Origin: Thermohalobaculum sp039805905 | GTDB lineage: Bacteria > Pseudomonadota > Alphaproteobacteria > Rhodobacterales > Rhodobacteraceae | Assembly (NCBI GenBank): GCA_039805905.1 | Contig: JBDIVM010000015.1 | Coordinates: 1-64,000 of the forward strand | Length of the DNA: 64,000 nt | Direction of reading: 5' to 3' | Shown here: positions 34,282 to 43,305 of the stretch, piece after piece | Layout: every line of letters starts with the position of its first letter | Numbering within the stretch: the stretch's first letter is position 1 | Made by a program: the position numbers and the translations under genes | Notes under the pieces: model-generated | What the model was told of the DNA's origin: nothing | What the model saw: only the letters and a program-made list of their open reading frames with translations | The model's database searches: none

Positions 34282-35607
34282 ATGGGCGAGGCGGCAGGGC
34301 GGCACTTCGTCTTCCTGCAGGGGCCGCACGGACCGTTCGCCCGGCGTCTCGCAGCCGCGCTCGCGGAGCGCGGCGCCACCGTCCGGCGGGTCGCCTTCAA
34401 CCGCTCGGACGAGGCGGAGTGGCGGTCGGCGGGACCTCTCGTCGCCTTTCCCGGCAGCGCGGATGCCTTTCGCGGCTGGCTGCCTGAATATCTGTCCTGG
34501 AACCGGATCACCGATCTTGTTCTCTACGGCGACAGCCGGCCCGTCCACGCGGTTGCACTTGGCGCCGCCGCAGGCCTCGGCATCCGCTGCCACTGTTTCG
34601 AGGAAGGCTATATCCGTCCGCACTGGATCACCTACGAGCGTGGCGGCACGAATGGCGACTCACCCGCGAACGGAATCCCGATCGCCGTGATGGCGCGGGC
34701 GCTTGACGGGACTCCCGCGGCCCCGGACACGGCCGATGACGGCTGGGGGGCCAATCGCGCCCATATCTGGCATTCGGCACGGTACTACGGTCGGCTCGTG
34801 CTGCCGTCGCATCGTTACGAGCGCTACCGATCGGCCCGCGGCATCGGCCTCGGGCGCGAGTTCGCAAACTACGCGAGGCGTGCCATCAGTCTGCCGGCCC
34901 GCCGCCTGATGCAGGGGCTTGCGGCGCGGCGGCTTCTGGCGAGCGGAGCCCGGTTCCATCTCGCGCTGCTGCAACTCTCCTTCGACAGCGCCTTCCGTGC
35001 GCATTCCGGCTTCGGGAGCATGGCCGAGTTCGTGCTTCGCTGCATCGCCGCTTTCGCCGAAGGTGCGCCGGTTGGCGACATCCTGGTGTTCAAGTCGCAC
35101 CCGTTCGAGGACGGGCGCGAGCGGCTCGGTGCCGTGATCGCGCAGTCGTCGGCCCGGCTCGGTCTGGCCGGGCGGGTGCAGTTCCTCGACGGTGCTCCCG
35201 GCCTCGCCGGCCTTCTCGACCGGGCGAGATCGGTCGTCACCGCCAACTCGACCGCAGCCCAGCAGGCGCTCTGGCGCGGGCTTCCGGTCGCGGCACTCGG
35301 CCGTGCGGTCTATGCCCGGCCGGAACTGGTGCGGGCGCAGCCGCTGGCGGAATTCTTCGCCGATCCGCAGCCTCCCGACTGCGGGGCCTACCGCATCTTC
35401 CGCCGGTTCCTGCTCGCGACATCGCAGATCGAGGGGTCGTTCTATGAGCCGCGGGGCATTGCCGCGCTCTGCAGGACGCTGCCGGAGGCGATGCTCGCAG
35501 AAGACGATCCCTACTGTCGGCTGCTCCGTACGACCGAGCTAGGGCCACGGCCCGACGCCGCCGCGCTGCCGGCGGAGCAACCGATGCGCCGCAGGCTTGC
35601 TGTCTGA
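34282..35607 (+). CDS. Capsular polysaccharide export protein, KpsS-like
   Basis: A 441-residue protein of the KpsS/LipB family, which transfers beta-Kdo linkers on the lipid anchor of group 2-type capsules. Family features: HFVFLQGPHGPFARRLAAAL at the start, DLVLYGDSRPVHAVAL near residue 77, the CHCFEEGYIRPHWITYERGG motif near 100, the acidic-basic FKSHPFEDGRE near 272, and VVTANSTAAQQALWRGLPVAALG near 320. AGGAGG 5 bases upstream fixes the ATG at 34282. It is on the opposite strand to the rib genes on both sides and is followed by a Wza-like gene. Confidence 0.85.
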   Translation: MGEAAGRHFVFLQGPHGPFARRLAAALAERGATVRRVAFNRSDEAEWRSAGPLVAFPGSADAFRGWLPEYLSWNRITDLVLYGDSRPVHAVALGAAAGLGIRCHCFEEGYIRPHWITYERGGTNGDSPANGIPIAVMARALDGTPAAPDTADDGWGANRAHIWHSARYYGRLVLPSHRYERYRSARGIGLGREFANYARRAISLPARRLMQGLAARRLLASGARFHLALLQLSFDSAFRAHSGFGSMAEFVLRCIAAFAEGAPVGDILVFKSHPFEDGRERLGAVIAQSSARLGLAGRVQFLDGAPGLAGLLDRARSVVTANSTAAQQALWRGLPVAALGRAVYARPELVRAQPLAEFFADPQPPDCGAYRIFRRFLLATSQIEGSFYEPRGIAALCRTLPEAMLAEDDPYCRLLRTTELGPRPDAAALPAEQPMRRRLAV

Positions 35608-35653
35608 AGCAGGCGCGGCATTCCGCGAAAGGCCATCCCGCACCAGGAGATAC

Positions 35654-36778
35654 ATGCCGATGATCCCCTGCCGCCTGCTTTGCGCATTCGTCCTGACCGT
35701 CGGCGTCGCGGCCTGTGCGGTTCCGCGTGCCGGACCCGACTACGGCGAGATCACGGCGCCGCCAACGGCAGCGCTCGACTACGCCGTGGTGCGGGTGACG
35801 GCAGCGGTCGCCAGCGCAACACGGGTCGATGAACGGCTGGGCTTCGGTGCCACGCTGGCGGAGGCGGCGGCCGAGGACACCGAGACCATTGCAGCCGGCG
35901 ATGTGCTGTCGGTGACAGTCTGGGAGAGTATCGATCAGGGACTCCTGACCCCGACCGGGATCGGAGCGACGGCACTGCCGCCGCGCAAGGTCGACGAGCG
36001 CGGGATGATCTACGTCCCCTATGTCGGCGCGGTCCGGGCCGCCGGGCGATCAGTCGCCGCGCTCCGCGAGGCGATCCGCGCGGCACTGGCCGAGAAGACG
36101 CTGGAGCCACAGGTCGACGTTTCGGCGGTCGATCCGCGTGGCCGCATGGTCAGCGTCCAGGGCCAGGTGCGCAGCCCGGGGCTCTATCCGATCGAGCAGC
36201 CCACGGTACGCCTGCTCGCCATGCTCGCCCGCGCCGGTGGCGTGGCGGAGGACCCCGAGGTGATCCGCCTGAAGCTGCGCCGCGGCGCCCTGACGGGCGA
36301 GATCTGGGTTCAGGACCTTTATGACGACCCGCGCAACAACGTCGCGCTCAGGGCGGGTGACGCTGTGATAGCCGAGCGCGACCGCAGGCTCTTCACCGCG
36401 CTTGGTGCCGTCGGGCGCCAGGCGACGGTTCCCTTCCCTGTCCGCGATCTCACGGTCGAGCGGGCCATGGGGGCGGTCGGCGGGCTGATCGACGGGGCGG
36501 CCGATCCGACGGGCGTGTTCGTCTTCCGGGCCGAGCGGCCCGAGATCGCTGCCCGGGTCATCCCCGGCGGCACCTCCGGAGCAGACGGGCGGCGCATGGT
36601 CTATCTGATCGACCTGACACAGCCAGGCGGCTTGTTCCTCGCGCGCGAGTTCCTGATGCGCGACGGCGACACGCTGTATGTCACCTCGGCGCCCTTTACC
36701 CGCTGGATGAAGCTGCTGCAATCGGTCGCGCCGCTGGTGAACTTCTCCGGCTCCGTCAAGACGCTGGGAACGTTCTGA
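35654..36778 (+). CDS. Wza/KpsD-like polysaccharide export lipoprotein
   Basis: A 374-residue outer-membrane polysaccharide export protein. A signal sequence ends in a lipobox (GVAACAV, Cys near residue 22). The Poly_export domain follows (IAAGDVLSVTVWESI, then KVDERGMIYVPYVGAVRAAGRS), then SLBB-type domains (VSVQGQVRSPGLYPIEQP, then RAGDAVIAERD). The last 30 residues are hydrophobic (FTRWMKLLQSVAPLVNFSGS), as in the helical barrel that crosses the outer membrane. AGGAG 5 bases before the ATG supports the start. It lies 46 bases after the kpsS-like gene and converges with ribD. Confidence 0.9.
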   Translation: MPMIPCRLLCAFVLTVGVAACAVPRAGPDYGEITAPPTAALDYAVVRVTAAVASATRVDERLGFGATLAEAAAEDTETIAAGDVLSVTVWESIDQGLLTPTGIGATALPPRKVDERGMIYVPYVGAVRAAGRSVAALREAIRAALAEKTLEPQVDVSAVDPRGRMVSVQGQVRSPGLYPIEQPTVRLLAMLARAGGVAEDPEVIRLKLRRGALTGEIWVQDLYDDPRNNVALRAGDAVIAERDRRLFTALGAVGRQATVPFPVRDLTVERAMGAVGGLIDGAADPTGVFVFRAERPEIAARVIPGGTSGADGRRMVYLIDLTQPGGLFLAREFLMRDGDTLYVTSAPFTRWMKLLQSVAPLVNFSGSVKTLGTF

Positions 36779-36811
36779 GGAGGTCCAGGCCGCTCCCGCG
36801 GCGGGCCGCGG

Positions 36812-37990
36812 TCAGCGTGGCCCCGGATAGGGCGGATAGGCCTCGTCGCCCCGGCCGGGCGGCCGGGCAATCCAGACCGACAGCACGTCGACACCGACGG
36901 TCTCGACGCTTTCGAGGACGAAGCCGGGAGCGTCTGCCAGCCGGTCGAGACCCAGCGCCCCGATTCCCGGAATGCCGTCGCCGCCGATGGCGATCCCGGC
37001 ATTCACCAGCGCGACCTCGTCGACCAGCCCCGCCTTCAGCAGCGAGGCGGCCAGGCGCCCGCCACCCTCGCAGAGCACTGTGTTGAGGCCGGCATCGGAA
37101 AGGCGGGCCATGATGTCCGCGAGATCGAGGGCACCGTCCGGCCGCACCCCGACGTCCATCGTCACCACCCCGGCCGCCTCGAGCGCCGCACGCCGCTCCG
37201 GCGGGGCGTCCGGCCGGTGCATTACCCAGACCGGGATGCGCCGCGCGCTCGTCACCAGCCGCCGGTCGGGCGACAGCGACAGCCCGCCATCGGCGACCAC
37301 CCGCACCGGGTGTGCGGCTCGCGCACCGAGGCCGCGCACATCCAGCATGGGATCGTCGGCGCGGGTGGTGCCGGCACCGACCAGTATCGCGTCCGACTGT
37401 GCTCGCAGCAGGTGGGCATGGAGCCGGGCCTGCGGGCAAGAAATCCAGCGGCTCTCGCCGTGACGGGTGGCGATCCGGCCGTCAAGCGTGGTGGCGAGCT
37501 TGAGTGCCAGCCACGGGCGCCCCCGCTCGATCCGCGACAGGAAGCCCGCGTTGAGTCGCCGCGCCTCCCGCGCCATCAGCCCGGTGTCGACCTTGACCCC
37601 CGCATCGCGCAGGACCGCGAAGCCGCGGCCGGAAACGCGCGGATCGGGATCCTCGAGCGGGCAGACGACCCGCGTCACGCCGGCCTCGACGAGAGCTGTG
37701 GCACAGGGCGGAGTCTGGCCGTGATGGGCACAGGGCTCCAGCGTCACATAGGCAGTCGCGCCGTTTAGGGCTGCCGCGCCGAAGCGGTCCGCCGCCTGGG
37801 CCAGCGCCACCGCCTCGGCATGGGGCCTGCCGCCATCAGCCGTGCATCCGCGCCCGAGCACCCGCCCATCTCGGACGAGAACGGTGCCCACCGCCGGGTT
37901 GGGCGCTACCCGGCCGAGACTCCGGGCCGCGAAGCCCAGCGCCATCCGCATCCAGCGGGCGTCGGCCGCCGGACTCACGCCATTGTTCAT
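36812..37990 (-). CDS. ribD: Bifunctional pyrimidine deaminase/reductase RibD
   Basis: A 392-residue fusion enzyme for the second and third steps of riboflavin synthesis. The N-terminal deaminase has the zinc site HAEAVAL near residue 57 and EPCAHHGQTPPCATAL near 84. The C-terminal reductase begins after residue 150 (WLALKLATTLDGRIATRHGESRWIS, then GAGTTRADDPMLDVR, and LCEGGGRLAASLL). The start is 3 bases after the nrdR stop, indicating co-transcription. Downstream the operon is interrupted by two opposite-strand genes. Confidence 0.95.
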   Translation of the reverse strand: MNNGVSPAADARWMRMALGFAARSLGRVAPNPAVGTVLVRDGRVLGRGCTADGGRPHAEAVALAQAADRFGAAALNGATAYVTLEPCAHHGQTPPCATALVEAGVTRVVCPLEDPDPRVSGRGFAVLRDAGVKVDTGLMAREARRLNAGFLSRIERGRPWLALKLATTLDGRIATRHGESRWISCPQARLHAHLLRAQSDAILVGAGTTRADDPMLDVRGLGARAAHPVRVVADGGLSLSPDRRLVTSARRIPVWVMHRPDAPPERRAALEAAGVVTMDVGVRPDGALDLADIMARLSDAGLNTVLCEGGGRLAASLLKAGLVDEVALVNAGIAIGGDGIPGIGALGLDRLADAPGFVLESVETVGVDVLSVWIARPPGRGDEAYPPYPGPR

Positions 37991-37993
37991 AAA

Positions 37994-38467
37994 TCACTCC
38001 CCGGCCGGGCTTTCGGCGGGCGGCCGCAGTTCGGCGACGAAGTCCTCGAAATCGTCTGCTTCCTGGAAGTTCTTGTAGACGCTGGCAAAACGGACATAGG
38101 CGACCGTATCGATGCGAGCGAGCGACTCCATCACGATCTCGCCGATCACGTCTGACGGGATGTCGGTGTCGCCCATGCTCTCGAGCCGGCGCACGATCCC
38201 CGAGATCATCTGCTCGATCCGCTCCGGCTCCACGGGCCGCTTCTGCATGGCGATCCGGATCGAACGGGCGAGCTTGTCGCGGTCGAAATCCTCGCGCCGG
38301 CCGCTCTTCTTGATCACCACGAGGTCGCGCAGCTGCACGCGTTCGTAGGTGGTGAAGCGGCCGCCGCAACCCGGACAGCTGCGCCGCCGCCGGATCGCGG
38401 CGTGGTCCTCGGCGGGGCGGGAATCCTTGACCTGCGTCTCGATGTTTCCGCAGAACGGGCAGCGCAT
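37994..38467 (-). CDS. nrdR: Transcriptional repressor NrdR
   Basis: A 157-residue regulator of ribonucleotide reductase genes that senses ATP/dATP. The zinc ribbon is complete (MRCPFCGNIETQVKDSR, then RRRSCPGCGGRFTTYERV), followed by the ATP-cone domain (VVIKKSGRREDFDRDKL, then VAYVRFASVYKNFQEADDF). A TATAGT hexamer upstream on the same strand, in an AT-richer 190-bp region, may be part of its promoter. ribD follows after 3 bases. Confidence 0.96.
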   Translation of the reverse strand: MRCPFCGNIETQVKDSRPAEDHAAIRRRRSCPGCGGRFTTYERVQLRDLVVIKKSGRREDFDRDKLARSIRIAMQKRPVEPERIEQMISGIVRRLESMGDTDIPSDVIGEIVMESLARIDTVAYVRFASVYKNFQEADDFEDFVAELRPPAESPAGE

Positions 38468-38664
38468 ATCGCTCTCCTCATCATCGAACTACCAGCACTA
38501 TAGGGGGTCGCCAAAAAATTGTGTAGAGGTCTGTAACAGACGCTAAATCTGGCGGGAACCCGGGGCAGGGACACGGTCTCTGACGACTTTGCGAGCACCG
38601 CTTTGCAGGCCTGGTCGGTGGACCGTATGACAGAGAAGGGCAAGGTATGGAATGGAGGTGCAGG

Positions 38665-39054
38665 ATGACGCATGCGAAGCGGATCTTGCAGGCGATGGCG
38701 ATTGCCGCGCTTGCGGCCGTGTCCGGGGCGGCACAGGCGGACAGCCGCAGCGGCACCTTCACCGGTGCCAGCGGCCACGCCGCCGCCGGCGCGGTCGACG
38801 TGGTCCAGACCGCTGAGGGCTGGGAGGTGCGGCTCGGTGGCAATTTCACCTTCGACGGCGCGCCGGATGCGCGGATCGGCTTCGGCGAGCGTGGTGCCTT
38901 CACGCCGGCGACGGATTTCGAGCCGTTGAAATCGAACGCGGGCGCCCAGACCTACAAGGTGCCGGCGCATATAGACCCCGCCGGCTTCGACGCGGTCTAT
39001 GTCTGGTGCGGGCAATACCCGGTGCCGCTCGGGGTGGCCAAGATCGGCAACTGA
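38665..39054 (+). CDS. Periplasmic DM13 domain protein
   Basis: A 129-residue secreted protein. A signal peptide ends near AVSGAAQADS, and the rest is a single DM13-like domain (SGTFTGASGHAAAGAVDVV, then WEVRLGGNFTFDGAPDARIGFG, ending VWCGQYPVPLGVAKI). DM13 domains are related to DOMON domains and are proposed to act in redox or electron transfer; a single Cys near the end is conserved in the family. GGAGGT before the ATG fixes the start. It lies on the opposite strand between nrdR and glyA, and ends 4 bases from the glyA stop. Confidence 0.82.
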   Translation: MTHAKRILQAMAIAALAAVSGAAQADSRSGTFTGASGHAAAGAVDVVQTAEGWEVRLGGNFTFDGAPDARIGFGERGAFTPATDFEPLKSNAGAQTYKVPAHIDPAGFDAVYVWCGQYPVPLGVAKIGN

Positions 39055-39058
39055 ACCA

Positions 39059-40354
39059 TCAGAGCCCGGGATAGATCGGGAAGCCGTCGCAGAGCACCTT
39101 GACCTTCGCCTTCACGGCCGCCTCGACGGCGCCGTTGCCGTCCTCGCCATTGGCGGCGAGACCGTCGATCACCTCGACGATCAGACGGCCGATCACGGCA
39201 AACTCGGCCTCGCCGAAGCCCCGCGTGGTGCCAGCGGGCGAGCCGAGCCGGATGCCCGAGGTCACCATCGGTTTCTCCGGGTCAAAGGGAATGCCGTTCT
39301 TGTTGCAGGTGATGTGCGCGCGGCCCAGCGCCTTCTCGGCGGCGACACCGGTGACCCCCTTCGGCCGGAGGTCGACCAGCATGACATGGGTATCGGTGCC
39401 GCCGGTGACGATGGCGAGCCCGCCATCCATCAGCGCCGCCGCCAGCGCCCGGGCGTTCGCGACCACCTGGGCGGCATAGGCGCGGAACTCCGGGCGCAGC
39501 GCCTCGCCGAACGCCACTGCCTTCGCCGCGATCACATGCATCAGCGGCCCGCCCTGGAGCTGCGGAAACACCGCCGCATTGATCTTCTTCGCGATGTCCT
39601 CGTCATTGGTCAGCACCATCCCGCCACGCGGGCCGCGCAGCGTCTTGTGCGTGGTCGTGGTCGCCACGTGGGCGTGGTCGAGCGGGTTCGGATGCGCGCC
39701 GCCTGCGACGAGGCCGGCGAAATGGGCCATGTCCACATGGAACCACGCGCCGACCGAGTCGGCGATCTCGCGGAAGCGCCGGAAGTCGATCCGGCGCGGG
39801 ATCGCCGAGCCTCCGGCGATGATCAGCTTCGGCCGATGCTCGGCCGCCAGCGCCGCGACCTGCTCGTAGTCGATGTTGTTGTCGGTCCGGGTCACACCGT
39901 ACTGCACCGCATGGAACCACTTGCCCGACTGGTTCACCTTCGCGCCGTGGGTGAGATGTCCTCCCGAGGCGAGTTCCATGCCCATGATGGTGTCGCCGGG
40001 CTGGATCAGGGCCATGTTCACGGCCTGGTTCGCCTGCGCACCGGAATGCGGCTGCACGTTGGCGAACCTGCAGCCAAAGAGCTTGCATGCCCGGTCGATC
40101 GCCATTTGCTCGGCCACGTCCACATGCTGGCAACCGCCATAGTAGCGCCGGCCCGGATAGCCCTCGGCATACTTGTTCGTCAGCACCGAGCCCTGCGCCT
40201 CGAGCACTGCCCGGCTGACGATGTTCTCGGACGCGATCAGTTCGATCTCGTCCTGCTGGCGGCGCAGTTCCCTGGCGATGGCGCCGAACAGCTCGGCGTC
40301 ACGGCTCTCGAGCGGCTCGGTAAAGAAGCCGGTGTCGCGGGCAGTTGCATCCAT
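39059..40354 (-). CDS. glyA: Serine hydroxymethyltransferase
   Basis: A 431-residue PLP enzyme that interconverts serine and glycine and charges tetrahydrofolate. ELIASENIVSRAVLEAQGS, NKYAEGYPGRRYYGGC and the PLP lysine in THKTLRGPRGG near residue 240 are present, and VTSGIRLGSPAGTTRGFGE closes the active site. GAGGAGA before the ATG at 40354 supports the start. In related genomes glyA heads the nrdR-rib series; here a DM13 gene separates them. Confidence 0.97.
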   Translation of the reverse strand: MDATARDTGFFTEPLESRDAELFGAIARELRRQQDEIELIASENIVSRAVLEAQGSVLTNKYAEGYPGRRYYGGCQHVDVAEQMAIDRACKLFGCRFANVQPHSGAQANQAVNMALIQPGDTIMGMELASGGHLTHGAKVNQSGKWFHAVQYGVTRTDNNIDYEQVAALAAEHRPKLIIAGGSAIPRRIDFRRFREIADSVGAWFHVDMAHFAGLVAGGAHPNPLDHAHVATTTTHKTLRGPRGGMVLTNDEDIAKKINAAVFPQLQGGPLMHVIAAKAVAFGEALRPEFRAYAAQVVANARALAAALMDGGLAIVTGGTDTHVMLVDLRPKGVTGVAAEKALGRAHITCNKNGIPFDPEKPMVTSGIRLGSPAGTTRGFGEAEFAVIGRLIVEVIDGLAANGEDGNGAVEAAVKAKVKVLCDGFPIYPGL

Positions 40355-40632
40355 GGTGCGTCTCCTCTCGGATCGGGCGCGGGCGCCGGTATCGGATCGG
40401 CGCAATTCTGCCGGTCGGTCGCCGGCGGCGGCGCTACCAGATTCGGCGGCGCCCTTCTACATCAGATGCGACATGGGGCGATACGGCGTTTCGCAATGGA
40501 AAATCTTAAGGCGCCTGAAGACGAACCGCATGTTGTCACCCGGCGGCAGGTCCACCGGGCGACGGATTGCGGCGGTGGGGCGCGGCCGGTATGTTCGCGC
40601 AAGGCGTCGGTTCGCCATTCCCCGGGGCGCAT

Positions 40633-41400
40633 GTGAGTTTCGAGAAGATCTGCTTCCTCGCCAGCGAGGCGCCCGAGGCGCAGGCCGCGATGCGGAACCT
40701 GCGCCACCGCTACGGCCATGCGGCGGCGGCCGAGGCCGACGTCATCGTCGCGCTCGGCGGCGACGGCTTCATGCTGCATACGCTGCATGGCACGATGGTG
40801 CTCGATGTGCCTGTCTACGGCATGAACTGCGGTACCGTCGGCTTCCTGATGAACGATTTCGACGATGAGGACCTGCATGGCCGGCTCGCGCGGGCGCGCC
40901 GGGCGGTGATCAACCCGCTGCGGATGCGGACCATCGACCACGCGGGGGACGCGGCGGAGGCCCTGGCCATCAACGAGGTCTCTCTGCTTCGCGAGACGCG
41001 CCAGGCGGCGAAGATCCGGATCGTGCTCGATGGCGAGGTGCGCATGCCCGAGCTGGTCTGTGATGGCGTGCTGGTGGCGACGCCGGCAGGCTCGACCGCC
41101 TATAACCTTTCCGCTCACGGCCCGATCCTGCCGATCCACGCCCGGCTCATGGCGCTGACGCCGATCTCGGTGTTCCGGCCCCGGCGCTGGCGCGGGGCGA
41201 TCCTGCCCTGGGAGGCGCATGTGCGGTTCGAGATGCTGGAATTCGACAAGCGTCCGGTTTCCGCCACGGCCGACTATATCGAGGTTCGCGATGTCCGGCA
41301 GGTGGATGTGGCATCTGCGCCGGAGATCGAGATCAAGCTGCTCTACGATCCCGGCCACGGGCTGGAGGAGCGCCTGCTGAGCGAGCAGTTCGCGTCGTGA
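40633..41400 (+). CDS. nadK: NAD kinase
   Basis: A 255-residue enzyme that phosphorylates NAD to NADP. The GGDG motif reads DVIVALGGDGFMLHTLH near residue 42, followed by YGMNCGTVGFLMNDF and the NAD-contact region AINEVSL. VCDGVLVATPAGSTAYNLSAHGPIL is typical. The GTG at 40633 gives the normal alphaproteobacterial start (FEKICFLAS); an ATG at 40591 is a longer alternative. It is divergent from glyA across a 278-bp region in which I recognise no other feature. Confidence 0.92.
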   Translation: MSFEKICFLASEAPEAQAAMRNLRHRYGHAAAAEADVIVALGGDGFMLHTLHGTMVLDVPVYGMNCGTVGFLMNDFDDEDLHGRLARARRAVINPLRMRTIDHAGDAAEALAINEVSLLRETRQAAKIRIVLDGEVRMPELVCDGVLVATPAGSTAYNLSAHGPILPIHARLMALTPISVFRPRRWRGAILPWEAHVRFEMLEFDKRPVSATADYIEVRDVRQVDVASAPEIEIKLLYDPGHGLEERLLSEQFAS

Positions 41401-41500
41401 GCATGCGCCGCGCCTGCCGCAAAGGAATGGTCCCTGGTCCTGGGGGAACGCCAATGCCGACTCTCGCGGCAAGTCGATCACAGCGGCAACGGGGCGCGCA

Positions 41501-42589
41501 ATGACCCTCGGTCAGCAGATGCGGTGGTGGGGGGCCGGCCTCGCCGTCTTCGTGCTGCTCCTGTGGTTGCTCGCCGACGCGGTCCTGCCGTTCCTTCTCG
41601 GTGCGGCGATGGCCTATCTCTGCGATCCATTGGCCGACCGGCTCGAGCGGTGCGGGTTGTCGCGGCTTCTTGCGACTGTCGGAGTCACCGTCGGATGGCT
41701 CGCGCTGGCGACGCTGGCGCTCCTGCTGATCGTGCCGCTCCTGGTCGAGCAGGTCCGCCACGCCATTGCCGCGGCACCCGGGACCTTCGACACGCTGCGC
41801 GAGCTTGCTAGCCGCCTGGTTCCGCCGTCCGAGGAAGCTTCCGAGCTTCGCGATGTCATCGAGTCGCTGAAGGCGCGCGTAAACGAATGGAGCGTCTCGG
41901 CGCTGAAGCGGCTCTGGAGCGGCGGGCTCGCGGTGGTCGATTTCGTTGCGCTCGTGGTCATCACCCCCGTCGTTGCGTTCTATCTTCTCTACGACTGGGA
42001 CCGCATGATCGCGACCCTCGACGACCTGCTGCCGCGCCAGCACCGCGAGGTCATCCACGGCCTTGCCCGGGATCTCGACAACGTGCTGGCCGGCTTCGTC
42101 CGCGGGCAGCTCTCGGTCTGCGCCATCCTCGGCGCGTTCTACGCCGTCTCGCTGTCGCTCATCGGGCTGCGCTTCGGCTTCCTGATCGGTGCCTTCGCCG
42201 GGATGATCAGCTTCATCCCGTTCGTGGGTTCGATCCTGGGAGGCCTGCTTTCGATCGGCATCGCCGTGGTGCAGTTCTGGAACGAGCCGCAGTACATCGC
42301 CGCGGTCGTCGCGGTCTTTGTCGCGGGGCAGATGGTCGAGGGCAACTACCTGACGCCGAAACTCGTCGGGGGGAGTGTCGGCCTGCATCCCGTCTGGCTG
42401 ATGTTCGCCCTCTCGGCCTTCGGCTCGCTGTTCGGATTTGCCGGCCTGCTGGTTGCCGTGCCTGCGGCCGCGGCGATCGGCGTGCTCAGCCGCTTCGGCC
42501 TCGCGCGCTACAAGGAGGGAAGCCTCTACAAGGGCGGCCGGGACTGGCTGCGCGAGCAGGCGGACCGCCAGGGCGGGAGAGGCGAGTGA
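41501..42589 (+). CDS. AI-2E transporter family permease (PerM-like)
   Basis: A 362-residue membrane protein with about eight transmembrane helices: two at the N-terminus, a periplasmic loop (about residues 85-140) and five or six after residue 145. The family signature FVRGQLSVCAILGAFYAVSL and the C-terminal GQMVEGNYLTPKLVGGSVGLHPVW are clear. Family members export small molecules or ions; most, including PerM, have no settled substrate. Its stop overlaps the hdaA start (GTGA). This perM-hdaA pair is conserved in alphaproteobacteria. Confidence 0.9.
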   Translation: MTLGQQMRWWGAGLAVFVLLLWLLADAVLPFLLGAAMAYLCDPLADRLERCGLSRLLATVGVTVGWLALATLALLLIVPLLVEQVRHAIAAAPGTFDTLRELASRLVPPSEEASELRDVIESLKARVNEWSVSALKRLWSGGLAVVDFVALVVITPVVAFYLLYDWDRMIATLDDLLPRQHREVIHGLARDLDNVLAGFVRGQLSVCAILGAFYAVSLSLIGLRFGFLIGAFAGMISFIPFVGSILGGLLSIGIAVVQFWNEPQYIAAVVAVFVAGQMVEGNYLTPKLVGGSVGLHPVWLMFALSAFGSLFGFAGLLVAVPAAAAIGVLSRFGLARYKEGSLYKGGRDWLREQADRQGGRGE

Positions 42590-43302
42590 ACCGTCCGCCG
42601 CGCCAGCTCCCCCTTGCCCTCGAGCATCGCCCTGCGCTCGGGAGATCGGACTTCCTCGTGTCCGGATCCAACGCCGATGCGGTCCGGATGATATCGGCCT
42701 GGCGTGGCTGGCCGGGGCGACGGCTCGCGCTCAGCGGCCCCGACCGCGCCGGCAAGACGCACCTCGCCCATGTGTGGATGCAGGAGACCGGGGCCGACTG
42801 CATCGATGCCGCGGCGCTGGATGATGCCGCTGCCGGACGGCTGGCGCGGCATGGCTTCGCGATCATCGAGGATGTCGATCGCCTGGCTGGCCACGAGGCG
42901 CGGCGGCGGAGCGAGGCGGAACGGGCGCTGTTCCACCTCTGGAACCTTGCGGCCGCCGAGGGTGGCTGGCTGTTGCTGACCGGCCGGACGGCACCTGCAC
43001 ACTGGCAGATCGCGCTGCCCGATCTGGCGTCGCGCCTTTCCGCACTTCCGCATGTCCGCCTGGCAGCGCCGGATGACATGCTCCTGTCATCGTTGATGGT
43101 AAAACTGTTCGCCGATCGGCAGCTTCACGTGCAACCGGACGTGATCAGCCATCTCGCGCGAAGGGTCGAGCGATCCTGTGCCGCTGCCGAGGCCGCAGTC
43201 GCAGCCCTGGACCGGCTGGCGCTGGCGCGGAAGCGGCCGGTCAGCCGGGCGATGGTCCTGGAACTGTTCGGGGCCGCGGAGCCGGCAGAGGGAGACGGTT
43301 GA
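42586..43302 (+). CDS. hdaA: DnaA-related regulator HdaA
   Basis: A 238-residue DnaA paralogue of the Hda type, which with the sliding clamp stimulates ATP hydrolysis on DnaA to limit initiation. The N-terminus carries a clamp-binding QLPLAL motif. The AAA+ core follows (RLALSGPDRAGKTHLAHVW as Walker A, then GFAIIEDVDRLAG). The C-terminal lid helices include LARRVERSCAAAEAAVAALD. A GTG start overlapping the permease stop, with GGGAGAGG before it, is preferred. ppk starts 3 bases after its stop. Confidence 0.92.
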   Translation: MNRPPRQLPLALEHRPALGRSDFLVSGSNADAVRMISAWRGWPGRRLALSGPDRAGKTHLAHVWMQETGADCIDAAALDDAAAGRLARHGFAIIEDVDRLAGHEARRRSEAERALFHLWNLAAAEGGWLLLTGRTAPAHWQIALPDLASRLSALPHVRLAAPDDMLLSSLMVKLFADRQLHVQPDVISHLARRVERSCAAAEAAVAALDRLALARKRPVSRAMVLELFGAAEPAEGDG

Positions 43303-43305
43303 GCG

